Below are positions 1 to 5,063 of a stretch of 5,063 nucleotides of DNA, in pieces. Under the pieces are notes generated by a model. The model was not told the DNA's origin and made no database searches. It was given only the letters and a program-made list of their open reading frames with translations. Both the position numbers and the translations under genes were made by a program. Source of the DNA: a candidate division WWE3 bacterium (GTDB lineage Bacteria > Patescibacteriota > 4484-211 > JAGQKX01); contig JAGQKX010000056.1 in the NCBI GenBank assembly GCA_020429905.1, forward strand, positions 1 to 5,063. Direction: 5' to 3'. Positions within the stretch are counted from its first letter, which is position 1. Each line of letters begins with the position of its first letter.

Positions 1-822
1 GGTTTGTTTGTTGGGGGATGTAGTCCGTCGAGCAGCGACAATGAGATGCCTGGAGGAGTTGCGCTTGCAGCCGAACTGGAAATAGAAGCAACCGAAACGG
101 TAATTCCGACAACGATACCTTCCGCTACGCCACTTCCGGCTACGGCAACTATTTCACCAACGCATACTCCCGAGCCGACAGTAACCAATACCCCGACAAC
201 CACACCGATTCCATTATCAACAGCTATTCCAACTGTTGAATTGGAAATTGCATCTTTAGATCCGGTTCTCACACCAATTATCGGACAGCCAATTCAGGCC
301 ATTAAAATGTTTGTTAATTGTGGTGACACGAGAACAGAATACCGTTTCAGAGGCAATCGAAGCGGAAACGAGATACCTGCCTGCGGCACGGTAACCGAGA
401 TGTGGGCATATGGACTTCAGCCAGGTGATCTCATCAGTTTAGGCACCATTGCGTTTTCACGCGATGTTACCTATAAGCGACTAGATGGGTTCGAAGGTGG
501 CATCGCTATTTTCAACCCAAATAGCCCCATTCCCGATACGGACCCTGAACCGTCAACAATTGTGAATGTTTTGTGTGATGGGTCGACCATTGCCATTATT
601 CACTTCTTTGGTGATGGTGAATCTGCTCAAATCGCTGGTCCATGTGCGGGACTAGTCACAGTCGAAGGAGAGATTTCGTCTTATGGTATCGTCGAATACA
701 CAGATGCAGATTACTCATATGTGTATGAAGTAGTCAGTGGAGAGGCACTCGAACCGGTAGGATTTCCGATCATTTTTCTCTATGGAGAATATAACGATAA
801 CTACAATCCTGCCGAGGGGTAA
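1..822 (+). CDS. Secreted lipoprotein with Pro/Thr-rich linker and duplicated Cys-pair module (5' partial)
   Basis: The reading frame is open from base 1 to the TAA at 820-822. It begins Gly-Leu-Phe-Val-Gly-Gly-Cys; V-G-G-C (Cys at 19-21) fits a lipobox, so the rest of a lipoprotein signal peptide should lie left of the window. The TTG at 4-6 is therefore read as an internal Leu, because starting there would leave no signal peptide. After the Cys come about 25 polar and acidic residues, then a roughly 50-residue Pro/Thr/Ser/Ala linker (about 91-237) typical of extracellular spacers. Two similar modules follow (about 301-447 and 559-699), each with two cysteines 20 to 22 residues apart and a beta-rich pattern ending in an acidic-Gly stretch. 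I infer a membrane-anchored protein outside the cytoplasm with its globular part held away by the linker. The modules match no family I recognise, so function is unknown. A hairpin lies just behind the stop. Confidence 0.75.
   Translation, partial: GLFVGGCSPSSSDNEMPGGVALAAELEIEATETVIPTTIPSATPLPATATISPTHTPEPTVTNTPTTTPIPLSTAIPTVELEIASLDPVLTPIIGQPIQAIKMFVNCGDTRTEYRFRGNRSGNEIPACGTVTEMWAYGLQPGDLISLGTIAFSRDVTYKRLDGFEGGIAIFNPNSPIPDTDPEPSTIVNVLCDGSTIAIIHFFGDGESAQIAGPCAGLVTVEGEISSYGIVEYTDADYSYVYEVVSGEALEPVGFPIIFLYGEYNDNYNPAEG
301..699 (+). repeat. Two degenerate copies of a Cys-pair module within the lipoprotein
   Basis: Copy 1 (about 301-447) contains VNCGD, then a hydrophobic strand with FRG, then PACGTVTE. 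Copy 2 (about 559-699) contains VLCDG, then a strand with FGDG, then GPCAGLVTVEGE. Order and spacing match: Cys, about 20 residues, Cys-(Gly/Ala)-(Thr/Gly)-Val/Leu, then an acidic-Gly segment. This supports a protein-level duplication, each copy possibly closed by one disulfide. The DNA itself is not obviously repeated, so the duplication is old. Confidence 0.5.
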
Positions 823-826
823 ATAA

Positions 827-855
827 AACGTTGGCTGAATCAATCAGCCAACGTT
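827..855 (+). terminator. 12-bp perfect hairpin after the lipoprotein gene, likely terminator
   Basis: Bases 827-838 pair perfectly with 844-855 around a 5-base loop (839-843), starting 4 bases after the lipoprotein stop. On the plus strand the stem is followed by a broken T-rich stretch with TTTTT only at 865-869, so the U-tract is weak. On the minus strand it is followed by TTTTATTT (828-821), a better tract, but no minus-strand gene reads into it. The position argues for termination of the lipoprotein transcript and insulation of the hydrolase promoter just downstream. Confidence 0.65.
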
Positions 856-867
856 ATCCCTTCATTT

Positions 868-898
868 TTGTAAGTAGTATTGGCATATTCGGTATAAT
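868..898 (+). promoter_or_regulatory. Promoter of the alpha/beta hydrolase gene, leaderless type
   Basis: A perfect -10 box TATAAT lies at 893-898. The best -35 match is TTGTAA at 868-873 (4 of 6 to TTGACA) with a long 19-base spacer. The ATG at 909 is only 10 bases after the -10, so transcription should start at or within about 5 bases of the start codon. No Shine-Dalgarno precedes this ATG. The -10 call is strong; the -35 call is weak. Confidence 0.6.
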
Positions 899-908
899 AA
901 ACATACAT

Positions 909-1589
909 ATGAAAAAAATATTCATCCAAACACCACTCAATGAAACAGGCGGAACTGTTGATCTTGCGGCATATTATTGGGAAGGAAGCCAGCCTAAGGC
1001 CGTTACCTTATTCCATATGATGCCCGCCACCAAAGAGAGTTGGTTTCCGCTAGCCGACAAAATAAATGCGTTTGGAATGCATGTCTTGGCTATAGATCTA
1101 AGAGGGCATGGAGAGTCAACACAAGGAACGACTATTGATGGAAAACCGCTAATACTTAATTTCTCCGAATTTACAGACGAAGACCATCAAAACTCAATCT
1201 ATGATGTAGAACAAAGTGTTAATTTTTTTATCAGCCAAGGATTTACACCCAATAATATTATGCTTGGCGGGGCCTCAATTGGAGCGAATCTCACGTTACG
1301 ATTTTTGTCACGACATCCAGAAGTGAAAAAAGGATTTGCCCTGTCGCCAGGGCTTGATTATCGAGGAATAAAAACGCAAACCGCGGTGGGCAAAATGCAG
1401 GAAGATCAACACATTCTACTTATCTGTGCTGAAGATGATGCGTATTCCCATCACTCAATCAGTCGGTTGAGTACAGAGGGTGTAGTAGACAAAGCGCTAA
1501 AATCATATCCCAGCGGAGGCCACGGAACAGAGCTATTTGAATCACAGCCGGAAATACTGGATTTTTTAACAAGTTGGGTCACCCAATAG
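909..1589 (+). CDS. Alpha/beta hydrolase (serine hydrolase), cytoplasmic
   Basis: A 226-residue single-domain alpha/beta hydrolase, compact for the fold. The nucleophile elbow is GGASIGAN with Ser123. DLRGHGES at 63-70 is the conserved strand-loop ahead of it. The acid is Asp176 or Asp177 in AEDDAY, and the base is His205 in GGHGTE, so the Ser-Asp-His triad is complete. The usual His-Gly oxyanion motif after strand 3 is replaced by HMMPA at 36-40. There is no signal peptide or membrane segment, so it should act in the cytoplasm. It resembles dienelactone hydrolase or esterase/lysophospholipase-like members; the substrate cannot be read from sequence. I chose the ATG at 909 because the frame upstream to a TTG at 831 runs through the promoter and starts inside the hairpin at 827-855. 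The gene is probably monocistronic and ends 2 bases from the convergent permease stop. Confidence 0.85.
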   Translation: MKKIFIQTPLNETGGTVDLAAYYWEGSQPKAVTLFHMMPATKESWFPLADKINAFGMHVLAIDLRGHGESTQGTTIDGKPLILNFSEFTDEDHQNSIYDVEQSVNFFISQGFTPNNIMLGGASIGANLTLRFLSRHPEVKKGFALSPGLDYRGIKTQTAVGKMQEDQHILLICAEDDAYSHHSISRLSTEGVVDKALKSYPSGGHGTELFESQPEILDFLTSWVTQ

Positions 1590-1591
1590 AT

Positions 1592-2485
1592 TTATTTCCC
1601 TTTTAAAATAACCACAGTACAAGCTAAAACAATAAACATTCCTCCGAAAATTGTGGAAATTGTCGGAATTTCTTGAAAAAATAACATCGCCAAAACCGTA
1701 GAAAACACGAGCTCAATAAGCATTAACAAACTTCCTACCGTAGCTGAGACATATTCAAAACCTTTACTCATAAAAAACCATCCACCAAAATTAGCTGCTC
1801 CTGAAAGGAATATTAATAACCATGTCTGGTTTGAAAGCTTCCAAAGCCCTCCGCCTGCAATATAGAAGGTAGCTTCGTAATGGATCGATAATAACCCAAC
1901 AATCATTGCTCCTAAAAATGTACAAATAAGTAACACCTGTTCTGAAGAGTATTCTTTGACAACCTTACGTCCGACCAGATAAAACGACTGCGTCACTGCT
2001 GCTCCCAAGGCAAACAAAGCACCGAGTTTCCAAGTATCGATACCATTTGGCTTAAAGAGTAAAAGAAGACTGAAACTACTGACAACTAATCCCGCCATGT
2101 TATAAACATTAATTTTTTCTTTGAGAACGGTGATGGCTAATAGGGGAGTGATTACAGAAAAAAGATAGAAGATGAAAAGTGCCGTACTAACCTGAGTCAA
2201 AAGAATTCCATAGGTGAATAACACATTCGTTGCGGCGTACCCAATAATACTTACCAGAACGAGGAGCCAAAACTTCTTTGTCACTTTGGGAAATCGAGAT
2301 CTGGAAAAAACGAAATATCCTGCGGCAAAACAAAATGCCACCACATACCGCAAGAATACCTGCGATAACGTCGGCACATTTTGGGCGTCTACCATACGAA
2401 TGGCTAAGGTAATTGAACTATATATTAAGGTCGAGGCTAATAGATATGCCAACCCTTTGGTTGTTGAAGCAGTGAGTTTCTTCAT
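1592..2485 (-). CDS. EamA/DMT-family permease (10 TM)
   Basis: A 297-residue protein with about ten hydrophobic helices (roughly residues 11-29, 40-60, 73-91, 98-117, 128-146, 153-172, 182-205, 218-236, 245-270, 273-294), the classic drug/metabolite transporter layout of two five-helix EamA repeats. Each half shows the family's Glu near the end of its fourth helix: LKEKIN at about 121-126 and FFQEIP at about 269-274. The length fits the family (about 290-300). It should be an inner-membrane transporter; DMT members export or import small metabolites such as amino acids or nucleobases, and the substrate cannot be assigned here. Start is ATG at 2485; no clear Shine-Dalgarno precedes it. The gene is divergent from a TrmB-type regulator, a common sign of local control. 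Its stop lies 2 bases from the hydrolase stop, with no terminator hairpin between. Confidence 0.9.
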   Translation of the reverse strand: MKKLTASTTKGLAYLLASTLIYSSITLAIRMVDAQNVPTLSQVFLRYVVAFCFAAGYFVFSRSRFPKVTKKFWLLVLVSIIGYAATNVLFTYGILLTQVSTALFIFYLFSVITPLLAITVLKEKINVYNMAGLVVSSFSLLLLFKPNGIDTWKLGALFALGAAVTQSFYLVGRKVVKEYSSEQVLLICTFLGAMIVGLLSIHYEATFYIAGGGLWKLSNQTWLLIFLSGAANFGGWFFMSKGFEYVSATVGSLLMLIELVFSTVLAMLFFQEIPTISTIFGGMFIVLACTVVILKGK

Positions 2486-2493
2486 GACAACCA

Positions 2494-2522
2494 GTCTTAC
2501 CTAAAGACCTATAGAGTGTACA
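2494..2522 (-). promoter_or_regulatory. Weak candidate promoter of the EamA permease
   Basis: Read on the minus strand, TGTACA (2522-2517, 4 of 6 to TTGACA) is followed after 17 bases by TAAGAC (2499-2494, 3 of 6 to TATAAT), which ends 8 bases before the ATG. If real it would also give a nearly leaderless transcript, and its -35 would lie inside the palindrome at 2515-2524. The -10 match is poor. An alternative -10 is TATAGG at 2513-2508, which has no good -35. Confidence 0.25.
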
Positions 2523-2524
2523 CT
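2515..2524. promoter_or_regulatory. Palindrome AGTGTACACT, possible operator
   Basis: A perfect 10-base palindrome in the 83-base gap between the divergent permease and TrmB-family genes, 30 bases from the permease ATG. It overlaps the candidate permease -35. Its location suggests a binding site for the neighbouring dimeric regulator, but short palindromes arise by chance. Confidence 0.35.
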
Positions 2525-2533
2525 TGTCGTCGG

Positions 2534-2562
2534 TTGTGTCCGACACATGCATACGCTATGAT
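2534..2562 (+). promoter_or_regulatory. Promoter of the TrmB-family regulator, leaderless type
   Basis: TTGTGT at 2534-2539 and TATGAT at 2557-2562 are separated by the optimal 17 bases. The ATG at 2569 is 6 bases after the -10, so transcription should begin at the A of the start codon. This decides the start: the frame extends back to 2524, but those codons would be untranscribed promoter DNA. Confidence 0.65.
2535..2547. promoter_or_regulatory. Dyad TGTGTC-C-GACACA over the regulator's -35, possible operator
   Basis: Bases 2535-2540 and 2542-2547 are perfect 6-base inverted repeats around one central base. The dyad covers most of the -35 at 2534-2539, a position suited to repression. The natural inference is autoregulation by the adjacent winged-helix protein. 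Its arms (TGTGTC/GACACA) resemble the arms of the second palindrome (AGTGT/ACACT) in sharing GTGT/ACAC. Confidence 0.4.
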
Positions 2563-2568
2563 ACATAC

Positions 2569-3351
2569 ATGCAGCAAAAAGAGATAGAAAAAAACCTTGA
2601 AACTTTTGGATTAAACGATATCGAATCTACAATTTATTTACACCTTCTTAACACTCCTCCTCAGACAATTTTGAGTATTTCCAGAACTCTGGATATTCCA
2701 AGAACCTCTATCTACGACAACGCGCAGAGGCTCATAGAAAAAGGTCTGGTGGAGCGTATTGTAGAACATAAAAGTCAACGGCTAAAAGCTCGATCGCTTG
2801 ATATGCTACAGACAATTATTGACGAAGAAAAGGATCGTATCACATCTTTAGAGTCAGTACTTGATGAGCTCAAAAAAAACATTGTCATTGCCACCGATCC
2901 AACCACCGCCACTGAGGTTCGCTATTATCAAGGGAAGGAAGGGTTACAACAAATGATGTGGAATTCCCTTAAGGCAAAGAAAGAGATTGTCGGATATTCT
3001 GTTTTTGGGAGGGTAGACATCGTTGGTATTTCATTTCAAAAACGGTACACCGAGGAGTTTAAACTGGCTCAACTCGTTGATCGTGTTATTTCTAATCCTG
3101 AAGATGAAATTGTAGATTTGATCAACAAAGACGTGCATCCAGCAAAACATCAAATAGAACTTACGAATATCAAGATGCTTGAACGTGAAAAGCTATATAT
3201 TACAGGTGATACGATGATTTACAACGACACGTTTGCCGTTTCATACTGGAAACACGGAGAAGTCGTAGGGGTAGAAATTGATAATACTGAGTTTGTTCGA
3301 TCGCAGAAATCGATTTTTAATTTACTTTGGGATATTGCCCAACCGCTATAA
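2569..3351 (+). CDS. TrmB-family transcriptional regulator
   Basis: A 260-residue protein with TrmB architecture. Residues 1-75 form an N-terminal winged helix: FGLNDIESTIYLHLL, then the helix-turn-helix around ILSISRTLDIPRTSIYDNAQRL, then the wing leading to VERI. Residues about 80-105 are a heptad-like helix that likely dimerises. Residues about 115-260 form the sensor region, beginning VRYYQGKEGLQQMM and ending near GEVVGVEIDN, the pattern seen in TrmB-like proteins of archaea and Patescibacteria. Family members bind a small ligand (sugars in the archaeal prototypes) or other signals through this domain; the ligand here is unknown. Start is ATG at 2569, set by the promoter whose -10 ends 6 bases earlier. 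It faces away from the permease gene and probably controls it and itself through the dyads between them. The stop lies 6 bases before a terminator hairpin shared with the convergent operon. Confidence 0.85.
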   Translation: MQQKEIEKNLETFGLNDIESTIYLHLLNTPPQTILSISRTLDIPRTSIYDNAQRLIEKGLVERIVEHKSQRLKARSLDMLQTIIDEEKDRITSLESVLDELKKNIVIATDPTTATEVRYYQGKEGLQQMMWNSLKAKKEIVGYSVFGRVDIVGISFQKRYTEEFKLAQLVDRVISNPEDEIVDLINKDVHPAKHQIELTNIKMLEREKLYITGDTMIYNDTFAVSYWKHGEVVGVEIDNTEFVRSQKSIFNLLWDIAQPL

Positions 3352-3352
3352 T

Positions 3353-3387
3353 AAAAAAGACCCAAGCCGAAAATTCGACCTGGGTCT
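3353..3387 (-). terminator. Rho-independent terminator of the minus-strand operon
   Basis: On the minus strand AGACCCAGG (from 3387) pairs with CTTGGGTCT (to 3358). The stem extends to up to 14 pairs with two G-T wobbles and a small AT-rich loop, and is followed directly by a T-run (3357-3353). It lies 21 bases beyond the tautomerase-like stop. On the plus strand the hairpin sits 6 bases after the regulator's stop but lacks a following T-run, so it would terminate that gene less efficiently. Confidence 0.85.
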
Positions 3388-3408
3388 GATACTGTGATAA
3401 CCGCAGAA

Positions 3409-3768
3409 TTACCACATTTTAATGAATGCGTTGAAACTGGCCTCCCATTTCGGGCGTACCCAAACACCCACCATTGTATTTTCTGGGACGAGATTTGAAC
3501 CCTGAAGATACTCGGTAAGTTTTTCTTGTACAAGTGAAACCCATTTCAGATATTTCCAAAAATTCCAGATAGAGGCAGAAAATTCTACATTAACGTGAAG
3601 CTGAACTTCGTCAGCAATTACGCTCGGTACAATCCATAATCCACCTACCTGGTTGGTTTCAAACCCAAGGGTATCAGCTACAACTTGACTCATTTCGTTT
3701 AAAAGTTTGTTCTGCTTCGTCGTTTCTCGTATTGTTCCGCGACGACAATACACTACGAGCTGGGGCAT
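3409..3768 (-). CDS. Tautomerase-superfamily-like small protein, second gene of operon
   Basis: A 119-residue protein beginning MPQLVVYC. Seen directly: Pro directly after Met, heading a hydrophobic strand (3-8); a basic loop with Arg9 and Arg10; an amphipathic helix (about 17-34) ending DTLG; a strand VGGLWIVPS; then a second strand LHVNVEF (about 57-63), a helix (about 78-89) and a final strand MVGVWVRP. This beta-alpha-beta doubling with Pro as residue 1 after Met removal matches the tautomerase superfamily (4-oxalocrotonate tautomerase, CHMI and MIF groups), where Pro-1 is the catalytic base and nearby Arg residues bind carboxylates. The C-terminal half is unusually Trp-rich (SIWNFWKYLKW). 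Length fits the MIF/CHMI group. The assignment rests on pattern, not a database match. The ATG lies 3 bases after the upstream stop, so translation is probably coupled. Substrate unknown. Confidence 0.5.
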   Translation of the reverse strand: MPQLVVYCRRGTIRETTKQNKLLNEMSQVVADTLGFETNQVGGLWIVPSVIADEVQLHVNVEFSASIWNFWKYLKWVSLVQEKLTEYLQGSNLVPENTMVGVWVRPKWEASFNAFIKMW

Positions 3769-3771
3769 GAT

Positions 3772-5063
3772 TTACTTCTTATGACCATTTTGGTGGCCAT
3801 TGCCATTTACGCTTGGTTTGTAGCGAAGTATTACAACTGCCGCCACAAGACCATAGTGGTGTGTTTCCACACCGCCGAAACCTGTTACATCAACCGAATC
3901 ACCGTCTTCCCCCGGAAACACATATGTTTCGGCCACTAGATTTGCAGCGTCATCTCTCTGTAGGACAGGGAGAAGCACTGCCGTTACTCCACCAATGGTA
4001 ACTTGAGGCTTTAGCCCCATGGCCGCCATCATCTGGGGAGTAAGGTTTTGGAGCATCTGCCCAGCCAGTCCTGCCAGGTTTAAACTTGCCCCATCGTGAT
4101 CATCAAGTGGCTGATCTTCGCTTAACGGTTGATCAGTTTCAAGCTCAGCAAGAGGAACCAGTTCCGGTTCAGCCGCTATTTCTAGCTTTTGCTGAATCAG
4201 TGCAGGTACAGGATCTGGATCTAGTTCTGGTTCAGGTAGCGCCGGAGCAAACTGCTTGTGATAATAGACGTCATCACGAATCACCGCAAACGGTTTGCGT
4301 GGCAGCTGTGCTTTGGCAATCCGATACGCTGGTTGCAATGACGCTTCACGGAGCTTTTGCCACATAGCATCTTTACTGATTCCATCCGTGCCTGCCTTTA
4401 GTAAGATTCGCTCAAATTCTCTGATAACATGCACGAGTAAAACCACTTTGCTACTGTCAACTTCAACCACACCCATTCCATTAAGAAATGAATATGTAGC
4501 TCCAGGTTTATCACCACTCGACACATTATCCGGCACCGATACCGACGCTTCCATCAACGCAAGCAAAAACTCATCCATATCAAGGAAAACGACCGTAGAT
4601 GGATCATCACCAGATAACAACGCCAGGGCTGTTTTTTGACCAGGTGAAAGATCGTCTTTGCTTCCTACTGCTGCTTGTTTTTCATCAATAGGAGGTTTGT
4701 GGTTTGGATGATAGTACCGCTGCTTTACTCTGAAAGCCTTGGTATCCAAAATTGAACGAACCGTATTTGTTCCTACTGGGAGCATCTGTCGAGATTCAAG
4801 ATATGTACGAATCTCAGAAATCTGCATACCGGTAGTTTTTACTTCGAGCAATACCGACTCAATAGCTTCTTCAATAAAAGAAAGAAGGATAATTCGGTCA
4901 TTGCCAATAAAAACAGCATTGATTGTTTCCAAAAGTTTCGTCCGATGTGTCGGGTGTTTTGGTAACAATTCTTGGCTGGTTAAAGATTCCCATAATGCAT
5001 TTACAGCCATCCCGTTTGACTGTTTTTTGAGAATCGATATTGCAGCTTCTCGTACCCATTTGC
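3772..5063 (-). CDS. Protein with three winged-helix-like repeats, acidic linker and unknown C-terminal domain (5' partial)
   Basis: The frame stays open from the TAA at 3774-3772 to the right edge. The ATG at 5010 is preceded by 17 in-frame codons without a stop (beginning KWVREAAISILKK) that complete the first repeat, so the true start lies outside the window. Residues are counted from that internal Met. Three related segments of about 58 residues lie at the N-terminal edge to 41, at 45-102 and at 195-252. Residues 103-194 are a less clear region, including TVVFLDMDEFLLALMEA. Residues about 255-307 are a Pro/Glu/Asp-rich linker. Residues 308-399 are a beta-rich domain I do not recognise, with MGLKPQVTIGGV and GFGGVETHHYG. 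The tail is GNGHQNGHKK. The repeats resemble HARE-HTH or other winged-helix domains, suggesting nucleic-acid or protein binding in the cytoplasm; there is no signal peptide in the visible part. It is the first visible gene of an operon with the tautomerase-like gene 3 bases downstream. Function unknown. Confidence 0.7.
   Translation of the reverse strand, partial: KWVREAAISILKKQSNGMAVNALWESLTSQELLPKHPTHRTKLLETINAVFIGNDRIILLSFIEEAIESVLLEVKTTGMQISEIRTYLESRQMLPVGTNTVRSILDTKAFRVKQRYYHPNHKPPIDEKQAAVGSKDDLSPGQKTALALLSGDDPSTVVFLDMDEFLLALMEASVSVPDNVSSGDKPGATYSFLNGMGVVEVDSSKVVLLVHVIREFERILLKAGTDGISKDAMWQKLREASLQPAYRIAKAQLPRKPFAVIRDDVYYHKQFAPALPEPELDPDPVPALIQQKLEIAAEPELVPLAELETDQPLSEDQPLDDHDGASLNLAGLAGQMLQNLTPQMMAAMGLKPQVTIGGVTAVLLPVLQRDDAANLVAETYVFPGEDGDSVDVTGFGGVETHHYGLVAAVVILRYKPSVNGNGHQNGHKK
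4255..5061 (-). repeat. Three degenerate winged-helix-like repeats in the large operon protein
   Basis: Repeat 1 spans 5061-4888, repeat 2 4878-4705 and repeat 3 4428-4255. Shared pattern: hydrophobic-x-(R/E)-E at the start, a helix ending in Leu-Lys-like residues, then Gly followed by a hydrophobic residue, a second helix ending (W/R)xxL, then LLP, MLP or LQP, and a final strand. Repeats 1 and 3 align without gaps over 33 residues, sharing R-E, L-K, G, A, W, L and L-x-P/LP positions. Repeat 2 has one extra residue before the Gly. Repeats 2 and 3 end alike in RYYHP and VYYHK. This is direct internal evidence of triplication at protein level. Confidence 0.6.

Noticed and set aside
91..237. Possible DNA tandem repeat in the Pro/Thr linker
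   Set aside because: The composition is biased at protein level, but no fixed DNA period is visible.
831..908. N-terminal extension of the hydrolase from a TTG at 831
   Set aside because: It begins inside the hairpin at 827-855 and runs through the TATAAT box at 893-898. The hydrolase homology pattern begins after the ATG at 909.
2214..2504. Plus-strand open frame of 96 codons
   Set aside because: It lies almost wholly antisense to the permease gene and its translation shows no domain pattern.
2524..2568. N-terminal extension of the TrmB-family regulator from 2524
   Set aside because: These codons cover the -35 and -10 boxes, and the winged-helix pattern starts just after the ATG at 2569.
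3219..3533. Minus-strand open frame of 104 codons
   Set aside because: It overlaps the tautomerase-like gene, runs through the terminator hairpin and lies antisense to the regulator.
3813..4639. Three plus-strand open frames (3813-4001, 4086-4367, 4295-4639)
   Set aside because: All are antisense to the large repeat protein. Their Pro/Gln/Leu-rich or Ser/Thr-rich composition mirrors its codons.
5008..5010. ATG as the true start of the large minus-strand gene
   Set aside because: The frame is open upstream to the window edge, the upstream codons complete repeat 1, and no Shine-Dalgarno precedes this ATG.
1..5063. Mobile element, CRISPR, tRNA or defence system
   Set aside because: I saw no transposase or integrase motif, no terminal inverted repeats, no spaced direct repeats, no tRNA-like cloverleaf and no recognised defence gene.

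Overview
The window is a bacterial chromosomal fragment of ordinary coding density and moderate to low GC. It holds six protein genes, two of them cut by the window edges. No RNA gene, CRISPR array, insertion sequence or phage gene is visible. Taxonomy is uncertain. The Pro/Thr-rich linker of the first gene and the Gly/Asn/His tail of the last gene resemble Chloroflexota proteins. The TrmB-type regulator with its C-terminal sensor region resembles those common in Patescibacteria (CPR). No start codon has a clear Shine-Dalgarno sequence. Two genes have a good -10 box only 6 to 10 bases before the ATG, which points to leaderless mRNAs.

Layout: (1) 1-822 (+) is the 3' part of a secreted lipoprotein gene: lipobox, Pro/Thr linker, then two related modules each with a cysteine pair. 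A 12-bp hairpin follows directly. (2) 909-1589 (+) encodes a small alpha/beta hydrolase behind its own promoter. (3) 1592-2485 (-) encodes a ten-TM EamA/DMT permease, tail to tail with the hydrolase and only 2 bases apart. (4) 2569-3351 (+) encodes a TrmB-family regulator, divergent from the permease across 83 bases that carry two short palindromes. This suggests local regulation of the permease and/or autoregulation. (5) 3409-5063 (-) is a two-gene operon. The upstream gene runs off the right edge and encodes a large protein with three related winged-helix-like repeats, an acidic Pro-rich linker and an unrecognised C-terminal domain. Three bases downstream lies a 119-aa protein that starts Met-Pro and looks like a tautomerase-superfamily fold. 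The operon ends in a good intrinsic terminator between the convergent regulator and tautomerase-like genes.

I see no recognised defence, mobile or biosynthetic system. The least explained part is the minus-strand operon: a three-repeat, apparently nucleic-acid-binding protein coupled to a tautomerase-like small protein.
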